From contig NZ_JANQVQ010000125.1 of the NCBI RefSeq assembly GCF_030730205.1, positions 1 through 64,000 on the forward strand: a stretch of 64,000 nt of DNA, in the 5' to 3' direction. The notes beneath the pieces were generated by a model. The model was not told the origin of the DNA. It made no database searches and was given only the letters and a program-made list of their open reading frames with translations. Both the position numbers and the translations under genes were made by a program. Within the stretch, counting starts at the first letter, position 1; each line of letters opens with the position of its first letter. Positions 17,870 to 27,511 of the stretch are shown piece by piece. Source of the stretch: Paraglaciecola sp. GTDB taxonomy: Bacteria; Pseudomonadota; Gammaproteobacteria; Enterobacterales; Alteromonadaceae.

Positions 17870-20359
17870 ATGGCTAATAACGGGTTATTCTCACGTTTTT
17901 TTCATCGCCCTTATTTTTTATCGTGCACCGCAGTGGTATTTAGTACTTTGCTTTTAAGTGCCTGTGGCGGGGGCACAACTCAAGTTGTTCAAACGCCTAT
18001 GCCTGCCCCCGTCGACACGTCTCCAATAACGTACTCAGGCCCTGTGGCGGCGACCGCCGATGTGCAACAATTTAAACTCGCCCTGTGGGATAACATTAGC
18101 GGTAAAGAACGTTGCGGTGCGTGTCATGTGCAAGAGCAGCAAAGCCCGTATTTTGCTCGTAACGATGATGTAAACCTAGCTTATAGTGCGGCAAACAATT
18201 TGGTTAATCTGCGATCTGCGCAAGACTCTAGTTTGGTTGCAAAGGTCGCTGGCGGCCATAACTGCTGGCTGGCCAGCGCATCAGCCTGTGCCGATATTAT
18301 GACGACGTGGATCAACAATTGGGCTCAGATAGAAAACACCGCCAATAAAATCCAACTTGAAGCCCCAATGGCAAAAGAGCCAGGAGCGAATAAAAACTTC
18401 CCAGCCGATAGCCGTTTATTTAACGAGACGGTTTATCCCGTACTAGAAACCTACTGTGCAAATTGCCATACCAATTCAGCCTCAATTCCTATTTCTCCCT
18501 ATTTTGCCTCTAGCGACATCGATGAAGCCTATGAAGCGGCTAAAGCGAGAATAGAGTTGGATACACCGGCTAATTCACGTTTTGTTGGTCGCCTTCGAGA
18601 CGAATTTCATAACTGTTGGAGTGATTGCGCCAGTAACGCAGACGCGCTTATCACTGCAATTCAGGCCATGGCAGATGGCATTGATGTCACTCAGCTCGAT
18701 GCGAGTTTGATAAACAGTAAAGCCCTTAGTTTATTTGAAGGCACCCTTGCCACGGGCGGCGGACGTTTTGAAAAAGACCTGATTGCCAAATGGGAATTTA
18801 AAACCGGCTCTGGTAGCACCGCCTTTGATACCAGCGGTGTTGAGCCGGCCATTAACTTGAATCTATCAGGTGGTTTTAGCTGGATCAATGGCTGGGGGAT
18901 ACAGTTGGTAAATGCCAAGGCGCAAGGCTCTACCAGTAGTAGTAAAAAATTACATGATCTGATTACCGCTACTGGTGAGTTTGCTATCGAAACATGGCTT
19001 GTGCCTGCCAATGTGACCCAAGAAGGACCTGCGCGCATCGTCAGCTATTCGGGAGGCACAGATAAGCGCAATTTTACCTTGGGTCAAACCTTGTATAACT
19101 ACAATGCCTTGTTACGTACCGGCAATACCGACAGCAATGGGCAACCTGCACTGTCTACTGCTGATGCCGATGAAGTATTACAAGCGAGTTTGCAACACGT
19201 GGTGCTGAACTATGATCCCATCAACGGACGTCAACTGTTTGTCAATGGCGTATTTACCCAAGATAGCGACTCAATTGAAGCCAGTGATTTAAGTGCCTGG
19301 AATGATAGCTATGCCTTTGCTCTTGGCAGTGAAGTCTCAGGTGACTTTCCATGGGCAGGCTCTATTCGCATGGTCGCGATTCATAATCGCGTATTAAGCG
19401 CTGAGCAAGTCAGCCAAAACTTCGATGTTGGTATCGGACAAAAATTCTTTTTACTGTTTGATATCAGTGAACTAAGCGGTATCAACCAAAGTTACATCGT
19501 GTTAGAAACCAGTCTTTACGACAGCTACAGCTATTTGTTTAGCGAGCCGTTTTTTATCTCTTTGGATGAAAATGCTGATATAAGCACGCTAGCGTTAAAA
19601 GGCATGCGAATTGGTATTAATGGCCGTGAAGCTAATGTGGGCCAGGTATTCAAAAATCTAGATGTGAGGGTCAATAGCAATGAGTATGTTGCCGGTGAAG
19701 GCCAAGCCTTATCGCGCCTAGGCACCATTATTCCGCTGGAAAAAGGGGCTGAGCAGGATGAATTTTTCTTAACCTTTGAAGTAGTAGGTGAACAATCCAA
19801 TGTTCGGATTGAAGCCCTACCCTCAGCGCCTGCGACCAGTGTCGATTTAGTACCTCAGGCACAAATTGGCATGCGCGATTTTGCTGAAATCAACGCCAGC
19901 ATGGCGGCCACCACTGGCGTTTCGACCAACAACAGTTCGGTAAAAGCGGCTTATGAGCAACTCAAACAGCAGTTGCCTTCGGTCACGCAACTCGACAGTT
20001 TCTTAGCCTCCAATCAAATGGCGGTAACCCAACTGGCCATTAAATACTGTGATCAACTGCTTGAGAGCAGCAGCTTACGTGGTACGTTTTTTAGCGGCTT
20101 TGACTTTAACCAAGCGGCAAGCTCAGCGTTTATTAACCAAGACCGAGCCTTAATTTTTACACCTATTATGCAAGGTATTATTGGCCAAAACATTGGCAAT
20201 CAGCCCGACACCAATGCGGTTATTAGTGAGCTTGATGCCTTAACAGACAAATTAAGCGATTGCTCAGGCGGCAAAGTATGCGATGCCAATTACACCAAAA
20301 CCATTGTGAAAGCACTGTGCGCCTCAGCGCTGGGCAGTGCTGCCCTAACCGTGCAATAA
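17870..20359 (+). CDS. lipoprotein with two CxxCH/HNCW repeats and a LamG domain
   Basis: This 829-residue protein has a lipobox LLSAC (Cys32). Two tandem modules follow: CGACH (82-86) with HNCW at 130-133, and CANCH (196-200) with HNCW at 247-250. Both have SPYFA and AY.AA between them, so they are an internal duplication. A LamG/concanavalin-like domain (about 285-450) follows, with IETWLVPANV and LFVNGVF, a fold that binds sugars or proteins. The rest is a beta-rich region of unknown type and a helical C-terminal part. The cysteines of HNCW may pair with a following Cys. A surface-exposed cytochrome-like adhesin or sensor is one reading. Confidence 0.72.
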   Translation: MANNGLFSRFFHRPYFLSCTAVVFSTLLLSACGGGTTQVVQTPMPAPVDTSPITYSGPVAATADVQQFKLALWDNISGKERCGACHVQEQQSPYFARNDDVNLAYSAANNLVNLRSAQDSSLVAKVAGGHNCWLASASACADIMTTWINNWAQIENTANKIQLEAPMAKEPGANKNFPADSRLFNETVYPVLETYCANCHTNSASIPISPYFASSDIDEAYEAAKARIELDTPANSRFVGRLRDEFHNCWSDCASNADALITAIQAMADGIDVTQLDASLINSKALSLFEGTLATGGGRFEKDLIAKWEFKTGSGSTAFDTSGVEPAINLNLSGGFSWINGWGIQLVNAKAQGSTSSSKKLHDLITATGEFAIETWLVPANVTQEGPARIVSYSGGTDKRNFTLGQTLYNYNALLRTGNTDSNGQPALSTADADEVLQASLQHVVLNYDPINGRQLFVNGVFTQDSDSIEASDLSAWNDSYAFALGSEVSGDFPWAGSIRMVAIHNRVLSAEQVSQNFDVGIGQKFFLLFDISELSGINQSYIVLETSLYDSYSYLFSEPFFISLDENADISTLALKGMRIGINGREANVGQVFKNLDVRVNSNEYVAGEGQALSRLGTIIPLEKGAEQDEFFLTFEVVGEQSNVRIEALPSAPATSVDLVPQAQIGMRDFAEINASMAATTGVSTNNSSVKAAYEQLKQQLPSVTQLDSFLASNQMAVTQLAIKYCDQLLESSSLRGTFFSGFDFNQAASSAFINQDRALIFTPIMQGIIGQNIGNQPDTNAVISELDALTDKLSDCSGGKVCDANYTKTIVKALCASALGSAALTVQ

Positions 20360-20375
20360 GGCTGAGGAATAAGTG

Positions 20376-21968
20376 ATGAACAAAACGAAAAAGCATTTTG
20401 GCCTTAACGAACCGCTTCGCCATGCTTGTCATAGTAAACCCATCTCTCGTCGTGATTTTATTGCACAAGGATTTATGGCGGGTTTAGGCACGTTTTGCAG
20501 CGGTTCTGTGTTGAGTCTTTTTGCCAATCCAAGTAAGGCTTATGCGGCCTTGTCTCCGGATTTAGAAGCCTTAAAAAGCAGTTGTGGCATTGCTTCACAA
20601 GGCGCAGGTAAAATTCCTTTTATTGTGTTTGATTTGGCCGGAGGTGCCAATATTGCAGGCTCGAATGTATTAGTAGGTGGCCGCGGCGGGCAACTCGATT
20701 TTTTAAGTACCGCGGGTTATAGCAAATTGGGCATACCGGGCGACATGGTGCCTGCGATTGCTAACCCGACCACCGGACTAAGTGATTTTATCAATACTGA
20801 ATTGGGCTTAGCCTTTCATGCCGACAGTGCTTTTTTACGGGGTATACAAGACAAGTTTTCGGTCACTAATCGGGCCAATGTCAATGGCGCGGTTATTCCC
20901 GCTCGCTCTGAAAACGACACAGGCAACAATCCGCACAATCCCATGTATGGCATAAACAAGGTGGGCGCTGACGGCAGTTTACTAAGCTTGATTGGTTCAC
21001 GTAATAGTGACTCCGGTGGCAACTCCATGGCGCCTGCCATGATGATTGACTCAAGTAAACGCCCCACCAAAATTGATCGTCCTTCAGATGTTACAGGTTT
21101 AGTGGATACTGGCGATTTAGTTGGACTCTTAAGTCAGCAAGACTCCGTGGCGGTCATGGAGTCTATTCAACGCATCAGTGCCATGAAACTGGGCAAGGTC
21201 AATAGCCAAATTACCACTGACGATGTGCTCAAAGATCTGGTCAACTGTGGTTATGTGAAAAGTGCCGATATTACTGATAGATTTGGTGATCCCTCTACCT
21301 TAAATCCAACACTGGATGCCGATTTGGTGGGTGACCAAGGTATTTTTAGCGAGGAAGAATTTGCCAATGAGGGAGAATATCGAAAAACGGCCTCAATGAT
21401 AAAACTGGTGATTAACGGTTATGCCGGCGCAGGCACGATTACCATGGGTGGTTTTGACTACCATACTGGTGATAGAGCAACCGGCGAAACACGCGATTTG
21501 CGTGCAGGTCGTTGTATGGGTGCCTGTTTAGAATACGCCGCACGTAAAGGCGTTCCGCTAATGATGTATGTTTGCAGCGATGGGGCAGTGGCCAGCAATG
21601 GCATGATTGATGATTCCACCAACGGTCGAGGCAAAGGGGTGTGGACAGGAGACAACTCCTCAACGGCTGCGTCTTTTTTCCTTGTTTATAATCCCAGTGG
21701 CACACCTCAGCTCATCGGGAATACCAGCGACCAACAAGCCAAACATCAGCAAATTGGTTATATGCGCAGCGACGCTTCGGTTGAAACAGCCAGTTCTCCT
21801 GCCGCCAATAATGTTAACCTATTAGTCGAAACCGTGATTTTAAATTATATGGCACTACATGGCGAGCAAGGTCAATTTGCCACCCTATTTCCACGCCATG
21901 GTTTAGGTAATAGTGCTTTGCTCGATAGCCTAACGGCTTTTGAACCCATCGTTAATGGTGTGATGTAA
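20376..21968 (+). CDS. DUF1501-family protein with Tat signal
   Basis: This is a protein of 530 residues from the ATG at 20376, which has GAGGAA upstream; GTG at 20373 is in frame just before it. The N-terminus has SRRDFIAQGF, a twin-arginine signal followed by a hydrophobic stretch, so it is probably exported folded. The body has FVLAGGANIAGSN-like and GGFDYHTGD motifs seen in DUF1501 proteins, distant relatives of sulfatase/alkaline-phosphatase folds. DUF1501 proteins usually pair with c-type cytochrome or DUF1588-like partners, which matches the two genes before it. The substrate is unknown. Confidence 0.72.
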   Translation: MNKTKKHFGLNEPLRHACHSKPISRRDFIAQGFMAGLGTFCSGSVLSLFANPSKAYAALSPDLEALKSSCGIASQGAGKIPFIVFDLAGGANIAGSNVLVGGRGGQLDFLSTAGYSKLGIPGDMVPAIANPTTGLSDFINTELGLAFHADSAFLRGIQDKFSVTNRANVNGAVIPARSENDTGNNPHNPMYGINKVGADGSLLSLIGSRNSDSGGNSMAPAMMIDSSKRPTKIDRPSDVTGLVDTGDLVGLLSQQDSVAVMESIQRISAMKLGKVNSQITTDDVLKDLVNCGYVKSADITDRFGDPSTLNPTLDADLVGDQGIFSEEEFANEGEYRKTASMIKLVINGYAGAGTITMGGFDYHTGDRATGETRDLRAGRCMGACLEYAARKGVPLMMYVCSDGAVASNGMIDDSTNGRGKGVWTGDNSSTAASFFLVYNPSGTPQLIGNTSDQQAKHQQIGYMRSDASVETASSPAANNVNLLVETVILNYMALHGEQGQFATLFPRHGLGNSALLDSLTAFEPIVNGVM

Positions 21969-22394
21969 AAACCAGACGAGTATAAAACAACCCGGTTGTG
22001 GAGGCAGCCTAAACGAGGCAAAATATACCCGCTAGGACGAGCAACAACTCGATAATTAAAACTCATGGTCGAATGTAACAAGGAATACGCAGTAATGACG
22101 CAACGAGCCAAGCTAGAATGTCGAACTAAAGCAGCACAGCAGAGCGAAAATCAATGTCCCCATTGGCCCAAGACACTCGTCAGTGCCGGAAACAGAAAAA
22201 TAGTCAGTCAGAAACGCCCAGTTTTAGGCGAGCACTATAACGAGGGCTTAAGTTATACCCTAAGAAAAGTGCGGCTTTTTAGGCTTTAAACGCGCTTAGA
22301 GCTAAAAGCAAATTTTGCCTAATCGGCATAAATATTTCGAGAATGTTCGCCAATGAGCTACAGTCTAACGCTTCATTAATGTTGTCGTTGTTCT
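21969..22394. other. 426-base intergenic region without a convincing gene
   Basis: The stretch follows the DUF1501 gene and precedes the hydrolase gene. A 74-codon plus-strand open frame (22065-22289) lacks a ribosome-binding site, is rich in Lys, Gln and Cys and looks like chance. I see no strong terminator. It contains GCAGCCTAAACGAGGC near 22004-22019, weakly reminiscent of the end of the shared intergenic element. A promoter for the hydrolase gene is expected here but I cannot place it. Confidence 0.4.
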
Positions 22395-23363
22395 ATGATG
22401 AAAAAAATTCTGCGTTTAATTGGCGTGATGTTACTTGTGGTGTTGCTTGCCGCTTTTGGCTACCGGGTTGTGCATAATCAGCCTGACCGCTCTGTCGACG
22501 AGCTTAGCGCCCGTTGGGCACCATCGCCTTCGCAGTTTATTGATATCAATGGCTTGCAAGTTCATCTGAGAGATGAAGGGCCCCGTGATGATCCTGCACC
22601 GATTATATTACTTCATGGCACTAGCGCGTCCTTACATACTTGGGACGGCTGGACACAGGCCTTAGTTGAACAGCAACATCGAGTAATTCGCTTTGACCTG
22701 CCCGGTTTTGGCTTAACCGGACCCGCTGTCGATAACGACTATCGTATTGAATCTTATGCGCAGACGGTGATGAATGTGCTCGATAGCCTCAATATAGAAC
22801 AAGCCACCTTAGCCGGGAACTCCTTAGGTGGATATATTGCGTGGGCCACTGCCGTTCTGTATCCCAATCGCATTAAAAACTTAGTGTTAGTTGATCCTAG
22901 CGGTTATCCCTATGAATCCGAATCGTTGCCTTTGGCTTTTAAAATCGCTAAAACACCAATTCTCAATCAGATCATGCACGGCTTTTTACCCCGTTCGCTG
23001 GTCGCTAGCAGTGTTAGGAATGTATATGGCGATCCAAGTTTAGTCAGTGAAGAACTGATTGATCGTTACTTTGAACTGACCACCCGAGCGGGCAATAGAG
23101 ACGCCTTAGCCGAACGATTTAAACAAACTCGTCCAGGCGCGATGGTAAAACGAATGGCAGAAATTAAGGTGCCTACCCTCATTTTATGGGGCCAAAAAGA
23201 CCGTCTCATTCCTGCGCACCTCGCCGAACATTTTCACCAGGCGATCGACAATAGTCAGGTGCATATTTTTCCACTTCTTGGTCATGTGCCCCAGGAAGAA
23301 GACCCACAACAATCCGTTGGTGTGCTGAGTAAATTTTTAGAAGAGCACCGCACAAGCCAGTAG
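22395..23363 (+). CDS. membrane-anchored alpha/beta hydrolase
   Basis: This 322-residue protein has an N-terminal hydrophobic segment (about 5-24) that may anchor it in the inner membrane. The alpha/beta hydrolase fold shows the oxyanion-hole region LLHGTSAS (about 73-79), the nucleophile elbow GNSLGG with Ser143, Asp269 in GQKDR and His297 in LLGHVPQ. This is a complete catalytic triad. It is close to the MhpC/dienelactone-type esterase group; the substrate cannot be read from sequence. It is convergent with the next gene with no spacing. Confidence 0.85.
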   Translation: MMKKILRLIGVMLLVVLLAAFGYRVVHNQPDRSVDELSARWAPSPSQFIDINGLQVHLRDEGPRDDPAPIILLHGTSASLHTWDGWTQALVEQQHRVIRFDLPGFGLTGPAVDNDYRIESYAQTVMNVLDSLNIEQATLAGNSLGGYIAWATAVLYPNRIKNLVLVDPSGYPYESESLPLAFKIAKTPILNQIMHGFLPRSLVASSVRNVYGDPSLVSEELIDRYFELTTRAGNRDALAERFKQTRPGAMVKRMAEIKVPTLILWGQKDRLIPAHLAEHFHQAIDNSQVHIFPLLGHVPQEEDPQQSVGVLSKFLEEHRTSQ

Positions 23364-24887
23364 TTAATTGGATCGAGCGGGTAAATCTAAAGGCAAGGTA
23401 ATAATAAACTCACTGCCCTTACCTAAGGTACTTTTCACCTGAATATCCCCTTGCAACTTTTTTACCACCAGATTGTGCACGATGCTTAATCCAAGCCCGC
23501 TGCCACCTTGACCTCGTTTAGTGGTAAAAAACGGCGTGAATATTTTTTCAAGTATAGGTTCACTCATGCCAATGCCGTCGTCTGCCACACTAATACGCAC
23601 ACACTTTTGTGCATATAACACACTAGCGTGTAATTTGACGTGCCCCTGTTCTCGACCTTCGAAGCCATGAATAATACTGTTTTGGATTAAGTTACTAATA
23701 ATTTGAAATATTGAGCCTGGATGAGTAACAAACTCACCGTTTTGTTCTACTTGATAACTAATCTCAATGGGGGAACGTTTGTAATTAGGACTAATGGTAT
23801 GCATGATTTCTTTGATGTATTGCTGTAGGTTAATTTGGCGGTTTTCATTACTGCCAAGATCCACGGCAACAGATTTAAAATCTCGCACTATTTCACTCGC
23901 CCTTGTTAACGCGGTCATGCTGATAGATTGCAAGTCTTTGGTAGTGGTGAAATAACGTTGTAAATCGCTGCGCTTTAAACTGCTGTGCTCAAAGGCCTCA
24001 AGTGTTTGTTTTAAACTGTCTTCACAGGTTGAAATAGAGGTAATCGCTATACCAAGTGGGGTATTAATTTCGTGTGCAACGCCCGCGACCAATTCGTTTA
24101 ACGCGGCGAGTTTTTCTGCTTCAATGAGCTGTCTTTGGGTATCTTTTAATTCAGCCAGTGAAATTTCTAATTTAGCGGTTTTTTCGGCCACCAGCTCCGA
24201 TAATCTCTCTTGGTGTTCAGCCAATAATAGTTCTGTTTCTTTATGTTCAAATACGATAGCAGCAATGTGGGCTTGAACCTCAATGTATTCGAGATCGCGT
24301 TTTGAGGGTGTTTTACGTTCTTCGTAATACATCGCAAACGTACCGAACACCTTTCCCTCGGCATTATGAATTGGCTGTGACCAGCAAGCCCGCAAATTGG
24401 CATCTAGGGCATATTGCTTAAACGGTTGCCAATTGGCATGTGTGGCAATATCTTCCACGATAACCTGGGTATTATTAAAGGCCGCAGAGCCACATGAACC
24501 GACACCGTCACCAATCTCTACTCCATTAATGGCATCGATATAAGCTTGCGGTAAGGAAACTGAAGCCACGTGAAAAAGCTGATTGGTTTGCTTATCGAGG
24601 CGTAAAACCGAAGAATGCATATCTGGGTGTAGCAGTTCTGCTTGTTCACATTGTAATTGCAAAATATCTTCAATATTGTTGCGTTTTGATAAGGCTTGCA
24701 GAATTTTATTACTGCTTAAAATGATTTGTTCGCGGTAAGCTTGAGAGTGTAATTGCGCCTCTAATGCTTTTATCTGCTGTTGAAGTTCAGCAACCGTCTC
24801 ATTTTTAGGTGCTCGATTATCGGCTTGAGTATTTAGAGGGGGGATTTGGCTGATATTATCAGTTGGCTCAGCATGCTTAGAACTCAT
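23364..24887 (-). CDS. GAF-domain sensor histidine kinase (no receiver)
   Basis: This 507-residue cytoplasmic protein has no membrane segments. It has an N-terminal coiled coil (about 30-55), a GAF domain (about 60-215, with GDGVGSCGSAAF), a second coiled coil (about 215-262) and a kinase core. The phospho-acceptor is His272 in VAHEINTPLG. The ATPase boxes are N in NLIQNSIIHG, VADDGIGM and GGSGLGLSIV. GAF of this type often senses small molecules or redox state. No response regulator lies next to it, so its partner must be elsewhere. Its stop abuts the hydrolase stop. Confidence 0.88.
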   Translation of the reverse strand: MSSKHAEPTDNISQIPPLNTQADNRAPKNETVAELQQQIKALEAQLHSQAYREQIILSSNKILQALSKRNNIEDILQLQCEQAELLHPDMHSSVLRLDKQTNQLFHVASVSLPQAYIDAINGVEIGDGVGSCGSAAFNNTQVIVEDIATHANWQPFKQYALDANLRACWSQPIHNAEGKVFGTFAMYYEERKTPSKRDLEYIEVQAHIAAIVFEHKETELLLAEHQERLSELVAEKTAKLEISLAELKDTQRQLIEAEKLAALNELVAGVAHEINTPLGIAITSISTCEDSLKQTLEAFEHSSLKRSDLQRYFTTTKDLQSISMTALTRASEIVRDFKSVAVDLGSNENRQINLQQYIKEIMHTISPNYKRSPIEISYQVEQNGEFVTHPGSIFQIISNLIQNSIIHGFEGREQGHVKLHASVLYAQKCVRISVADDGIGMSEPILEKIFTPFFTTKRGQGGSGLGLSIVHNLVVKKLQGDIQVKSTLGKGSEFIITLPLDLPARSN

Positions 24888-25232
24888 ATTAATAGCCTCA
24901 TTTTACAAACAGCAATTTCACCATGTTGCAAATAAGCAGCCACTTAGGTTTGAATTGCTCAATGCGCAAAACGTAAGTCATCATTTGCTCTATCAGACGA
25001 GTTTCGTATCGCGATAATACAGTGTCTCAGTGTGTTCAATCTTAGCCGGTTTGTCAAAGCACTTTATAGATGGGGGTACCATGCTTTTGCGTAGCAAAAT
25101 ATGTCCAGTTTAACCTTAAGTGGCAAATAAGTAGCCCTTGATCCTCAAGAAAGATTTTGCTCATGCCCTGTATCATTTTCTGCGCGTAGACGTTAATGTC
25201 GCTCAATCAGTACGTTAAAAAAAGTCCAAGAA
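24888..25232. promoter_or_regulatory. 345-base divergent region with a short perfect inverted repeat
   Basis: No gene is visible. Between the kinase and the oxidoreductase genes there is TTTTGC-GTA-GCAAAA at 25085-25099, flanked by CAT/ATG, making a compact hairpin or operator. Both genes have their starts in this gap and could share control, but no promoter boxes can be fixed. The oxidoreductase start at 25233 has only a weak ribosome-binding site. Confidence 0.4.
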
Positions 25233-26669
25233 ATGCAATTTTCTTTGTCTGAAAAGTATACAGCCGACTATGTGATTATTGGCGCGGGAGCAAGTGGTTT
25301 GGCATTTGTTGATACGCTAATTAGTGAATCAAACGCCACGGTAATCATTATTGATAATAGACATAAACCAGGTGGGCACTGGGTTGACGCCTATTCATTT
25401 GTGACCTTACACCAACCTTCTGCGTTTTATGGGGTGAATTCTACAGAACTCAGTCAGGGCAGGATTGACCATGTTGGCTTAAATCAAGGCCTGAGTGAAT
25501 TAGCCACAGGTGCCGAGGTTCAGGCTTATTACGATAATGTAATGCGAGATACCTTATTAGCAAGTGGCCGAGTGATATATCTGCCTCTGTGTGAGTACGT
25601 GGGAGAGGGGCGAGTTAAGCACCTTATCACGGGCTTTGAATTTACGGTGCAATACCATAGAAAATTAGTCGATAGTACGTATTATAAAACCAGTATTCCG
25701 GCTACTCATCAGAGGCAGTTTGCGGCTGCACCTGAGCTAACAGTGATACCGCCTAACGCCCTACCTACCGTGTTACATAATGCCCAGCATGGTTTTAGCC
25801 ATTTCACTGTACTTGGTGGCGGGAAAACAGCAATCGATACCTGTCTATGGTTATTGCAAAACCAAGTTGCGCCAAGCAGTATTAGTTGGTTCATGCCCAG
25901 AGATGCGTGGTTTTTAGACCGTAAGAACACCCAACCCAGCGCCGAATTTTTTAGCGACTCCATTGGCGCACAAGCGAGTCAAATGGAGGCGATTGCGGAC
26001 TCGACATCTCTGACCGATCTCTTTTTACGCTTAGAAAAAGCGGGCGTATTTTTGCGTCTTGATACGGGGGTATTGCCACAAATGTTTCACGGAGCGACGA
26101 TTTCCCAAGCCGAATTAGCCCAGATAAGGCGGATTAAGCATATCGTGCGTAAAGGGCGAGTCGAATCCCTCAGTGCGGCCGAGATTATTTGTACTCAGGG
26201 CACAGAATCGCCTATAGCTCACAGCCTATATATAGACTGCACCGCCAGTGCGATAACTAATTTAACTGTCGAACCTGTTTTCCAAGATAATGTCATTAAA
26301 CTGCAGACCGTGCGAGCTTATCAACCAACCTTTAGTGCGGCATTTATTGCGCATCTTGAATTATTGTTTGACGACAACGAGAAAAAAAATCAATTGAGTA
26401 AAGTGGTGCCATTACCGAACAACGTCAACGATTGGATAGAAATGACTTATCGAAATATGATGAATCAATTTTTCTGGTCTAAAGAGCCTGGACTAAAAGA
26501 GTGGATAAACAACCAACGGCTTGATGGTTTTTCACAACTGATTCGAGGCGTTAAATTTTATCATTTTGAAAAGTTAAAAATATTGAATCGTATGCGCAAA
26601 GCTGCAAAACCAGCCATAACAAAATTAAAAATCTACCGAGAACTGCTTAGCTCAACCAAAAATTCATAG
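25233..26669 (+). CDS. FAD/NAD(P)-binding oxidoreductase
   Basis: This 478-residue protein has an N-terminal Rossmann motif VIIGAGASG (Gly17, Gly19, Gly22), followed by an acidic residue after the second strand (IIDN), typical of FAD binding. A second dinucleotide motif, LGGGKTAID, near residues 190-198 would bind NAD(P)H. The overall plan resembles flavin monooxygenases and L-ornithine-type monooxygenase relatives, but GGHWVDAYS (about 47-56) is a variant. No partner genes are adjacent, so the substrate is unknown. It converges with the small ion channel gene. Confidence 0.75.
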   Translation: MQFSLSEKYTADYVIIGAGASGLAFVDTLISESNATVIIIDNRHKPGGHWVDAYSFVTLHQPSAFYGVNSTELSQGRIDHVGLNQGLSELATGAEVQAYYDNVMRDTLLASGRVIYLPLCEYVGEGRVKHLITGFEFTVQYHRKLVDSTYYKTSIPATHQRQFAAAPELTVIPPNALPTVLHNAQHGFSHFTVLGGGKTAIDTCLWLLQNQVAPSSISWFMPRDAWFLDRKNTQPSAEFFSDSIGAQASQMEAIADSTSLTDLFLRLEKAGVFLRLDTGVLPQMFHGATISQAELAQIRRIKHIVRKGRVESLSAAEIICTQGTESPIAHSLYIDCTASAITNLTVEPVFQDNVIKLQTVRAYQPTFSAAFIAHLELLFDDNEKKNQLSKVVPLPNNVNDWIEMTYRNMMNQFFWSKEPGLKEWINNQRLDGFSQLIRGVKFYHFEKLKILNRMRKAAKPAITKLKIYRELLSSTKNS

Positions 26670-26683
26670 CTTGTTGCGTAGTC

Positions 26684-27109
26684 TTATAATGTGCTCCAAT
26701 GCTTCTGCATCTCAAAATATAAAAACGATGCGGTCCACGTTATTAACACTAGCCCTGTTAACGATTCAATGCCGGTTAAATAGCGCAGGTTTCCTATGGG
26801 CTCAATATCACCGAAACCGACGGTACTGAACACGGTAAAAGAGAAATAAGCACAATCCATTAAACTGCCATTAAAATTGCCTGTTAGCTTGCCCCAGCCC
26901 TCAGCGAGATTCATCAAGTAATAAGCTATGGCAAAGATCCAGATTTCTATGACGTGCGCGACCATGGCTCCGAATACGCCAAACACAATAGTGTAACTGT
27001 GTTTGATATTAAGACGAGGCATATACAAAACAATGCGATACAAAAACTCATAATGTACCATCACCACTATCGCCACAATTAAACTGTTAATAATAAACAC
27101 AGAGAGCAT
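26684..27109 (-). CDS. two-helix potassium-type ion channel protein
   Basis: This 141-residue membrane protein has three hydrophobic segments (about 3-22, 40-66 and 108-130) and a pore loop with STVGFGDIEP, which contains the K+ selectivity signature GFGD. The ATG is preceded by AGGAGG, a very strong ribosome-binding site. No cytoplasmic RCK or cyclic-nucleotide domain is present, so gating is not predictable. It stands alone between convergent oxidoreductase and Pmp3 genes. Confidence 0.88.
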   Translation of the reverse strand: MLSVFIINSLIVAIVVMVHYEFLYRIVLYMPRLNIKHSYTIVFGVFGAMVAHVIEIWIFAIAYYLMNLAEGWGKLTGNFNGSLMDCAYFSFTVFSTVGFGDIEPIGNLRYLTGIESLTGLVLITWTASFLYFEMQKHWSTL

Positions 27110-27185
27110 TTATACCTCCTGAATGACCTTAGCACACACTAGATATATTCGGCGGTACTCGCTTGGCAACCTTAAATAATTAGGG

Positions 27186-27209
27186 GCGCCATGCTAACGA
27201 TCATGGCGC
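27186..27209 (-). terminator. hairpin downstream of the Pmp3 gene
   Basis: A perfect 8-base stem GCGCCATG/CATGGCGC encloses an 8-base loop. It lies 29 bases after the stop of the Pmp3 gene on the minus strand. The following bases (CCCTAATTATTT) are only mildly T-rich, so termination is plausible but not strong. Confidence 0.4.
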
Positions 27210-27237
27210 TGAGTTTCAACGCCAGTAAAGCGTCACT

Positions 27238-27396
27238 TTATTTTGTGCATACCCACAAGGCATGAACAATGCCTGGGATGTAAAATAAGATACAAAGCAG
27301 AACGTTGATCAACAAATCTTTACCCACACCACTTTTTAGAAAAACCGCGATGGGTGGCAAAAATATCGCCAATATAATTAACACAAGTTTATTCAT
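27238..27396 (-). CDS. Pmp3/YqaE family small membrane peptide
   Basis: This 52-residue peptide has two hydrophobic segments (about 1-19 and 27-46) and the family motifs PPIAVFLKSG and PGIVHALWV. The ATG at 27396 is chosen because AGAGAG lies just upstream and the known family length is about 52 residues; a longer frame reaches 27453 but lacks support. Pmp3 proteins are linked to membrane potential and salt or cold stress in other bacteria and yeast. Confidence 0.85.
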   Translation of the reverse strand: MNKLVLIILAIFLPPIAVFLKSGVGKDLLINVLLCILFYIPGIVHALWVCTK

Positions 27397-27511
27397 TTTA
27401 TTTCTCTCTTTATGTGCAATAGCCGATATGACTAAACTCAGTATAACGATCACACATTGCTTTGCCTACGAGCAATCTATGGCTGAGCGCATAATACCCC
27501 ATTGCAATACT

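Noticed and set aside
22065-22289. 74-codon plus-strand gene
   Set aside because: No ribosome-binding site and atypical composition; it lies in a gap that looks non-coding.
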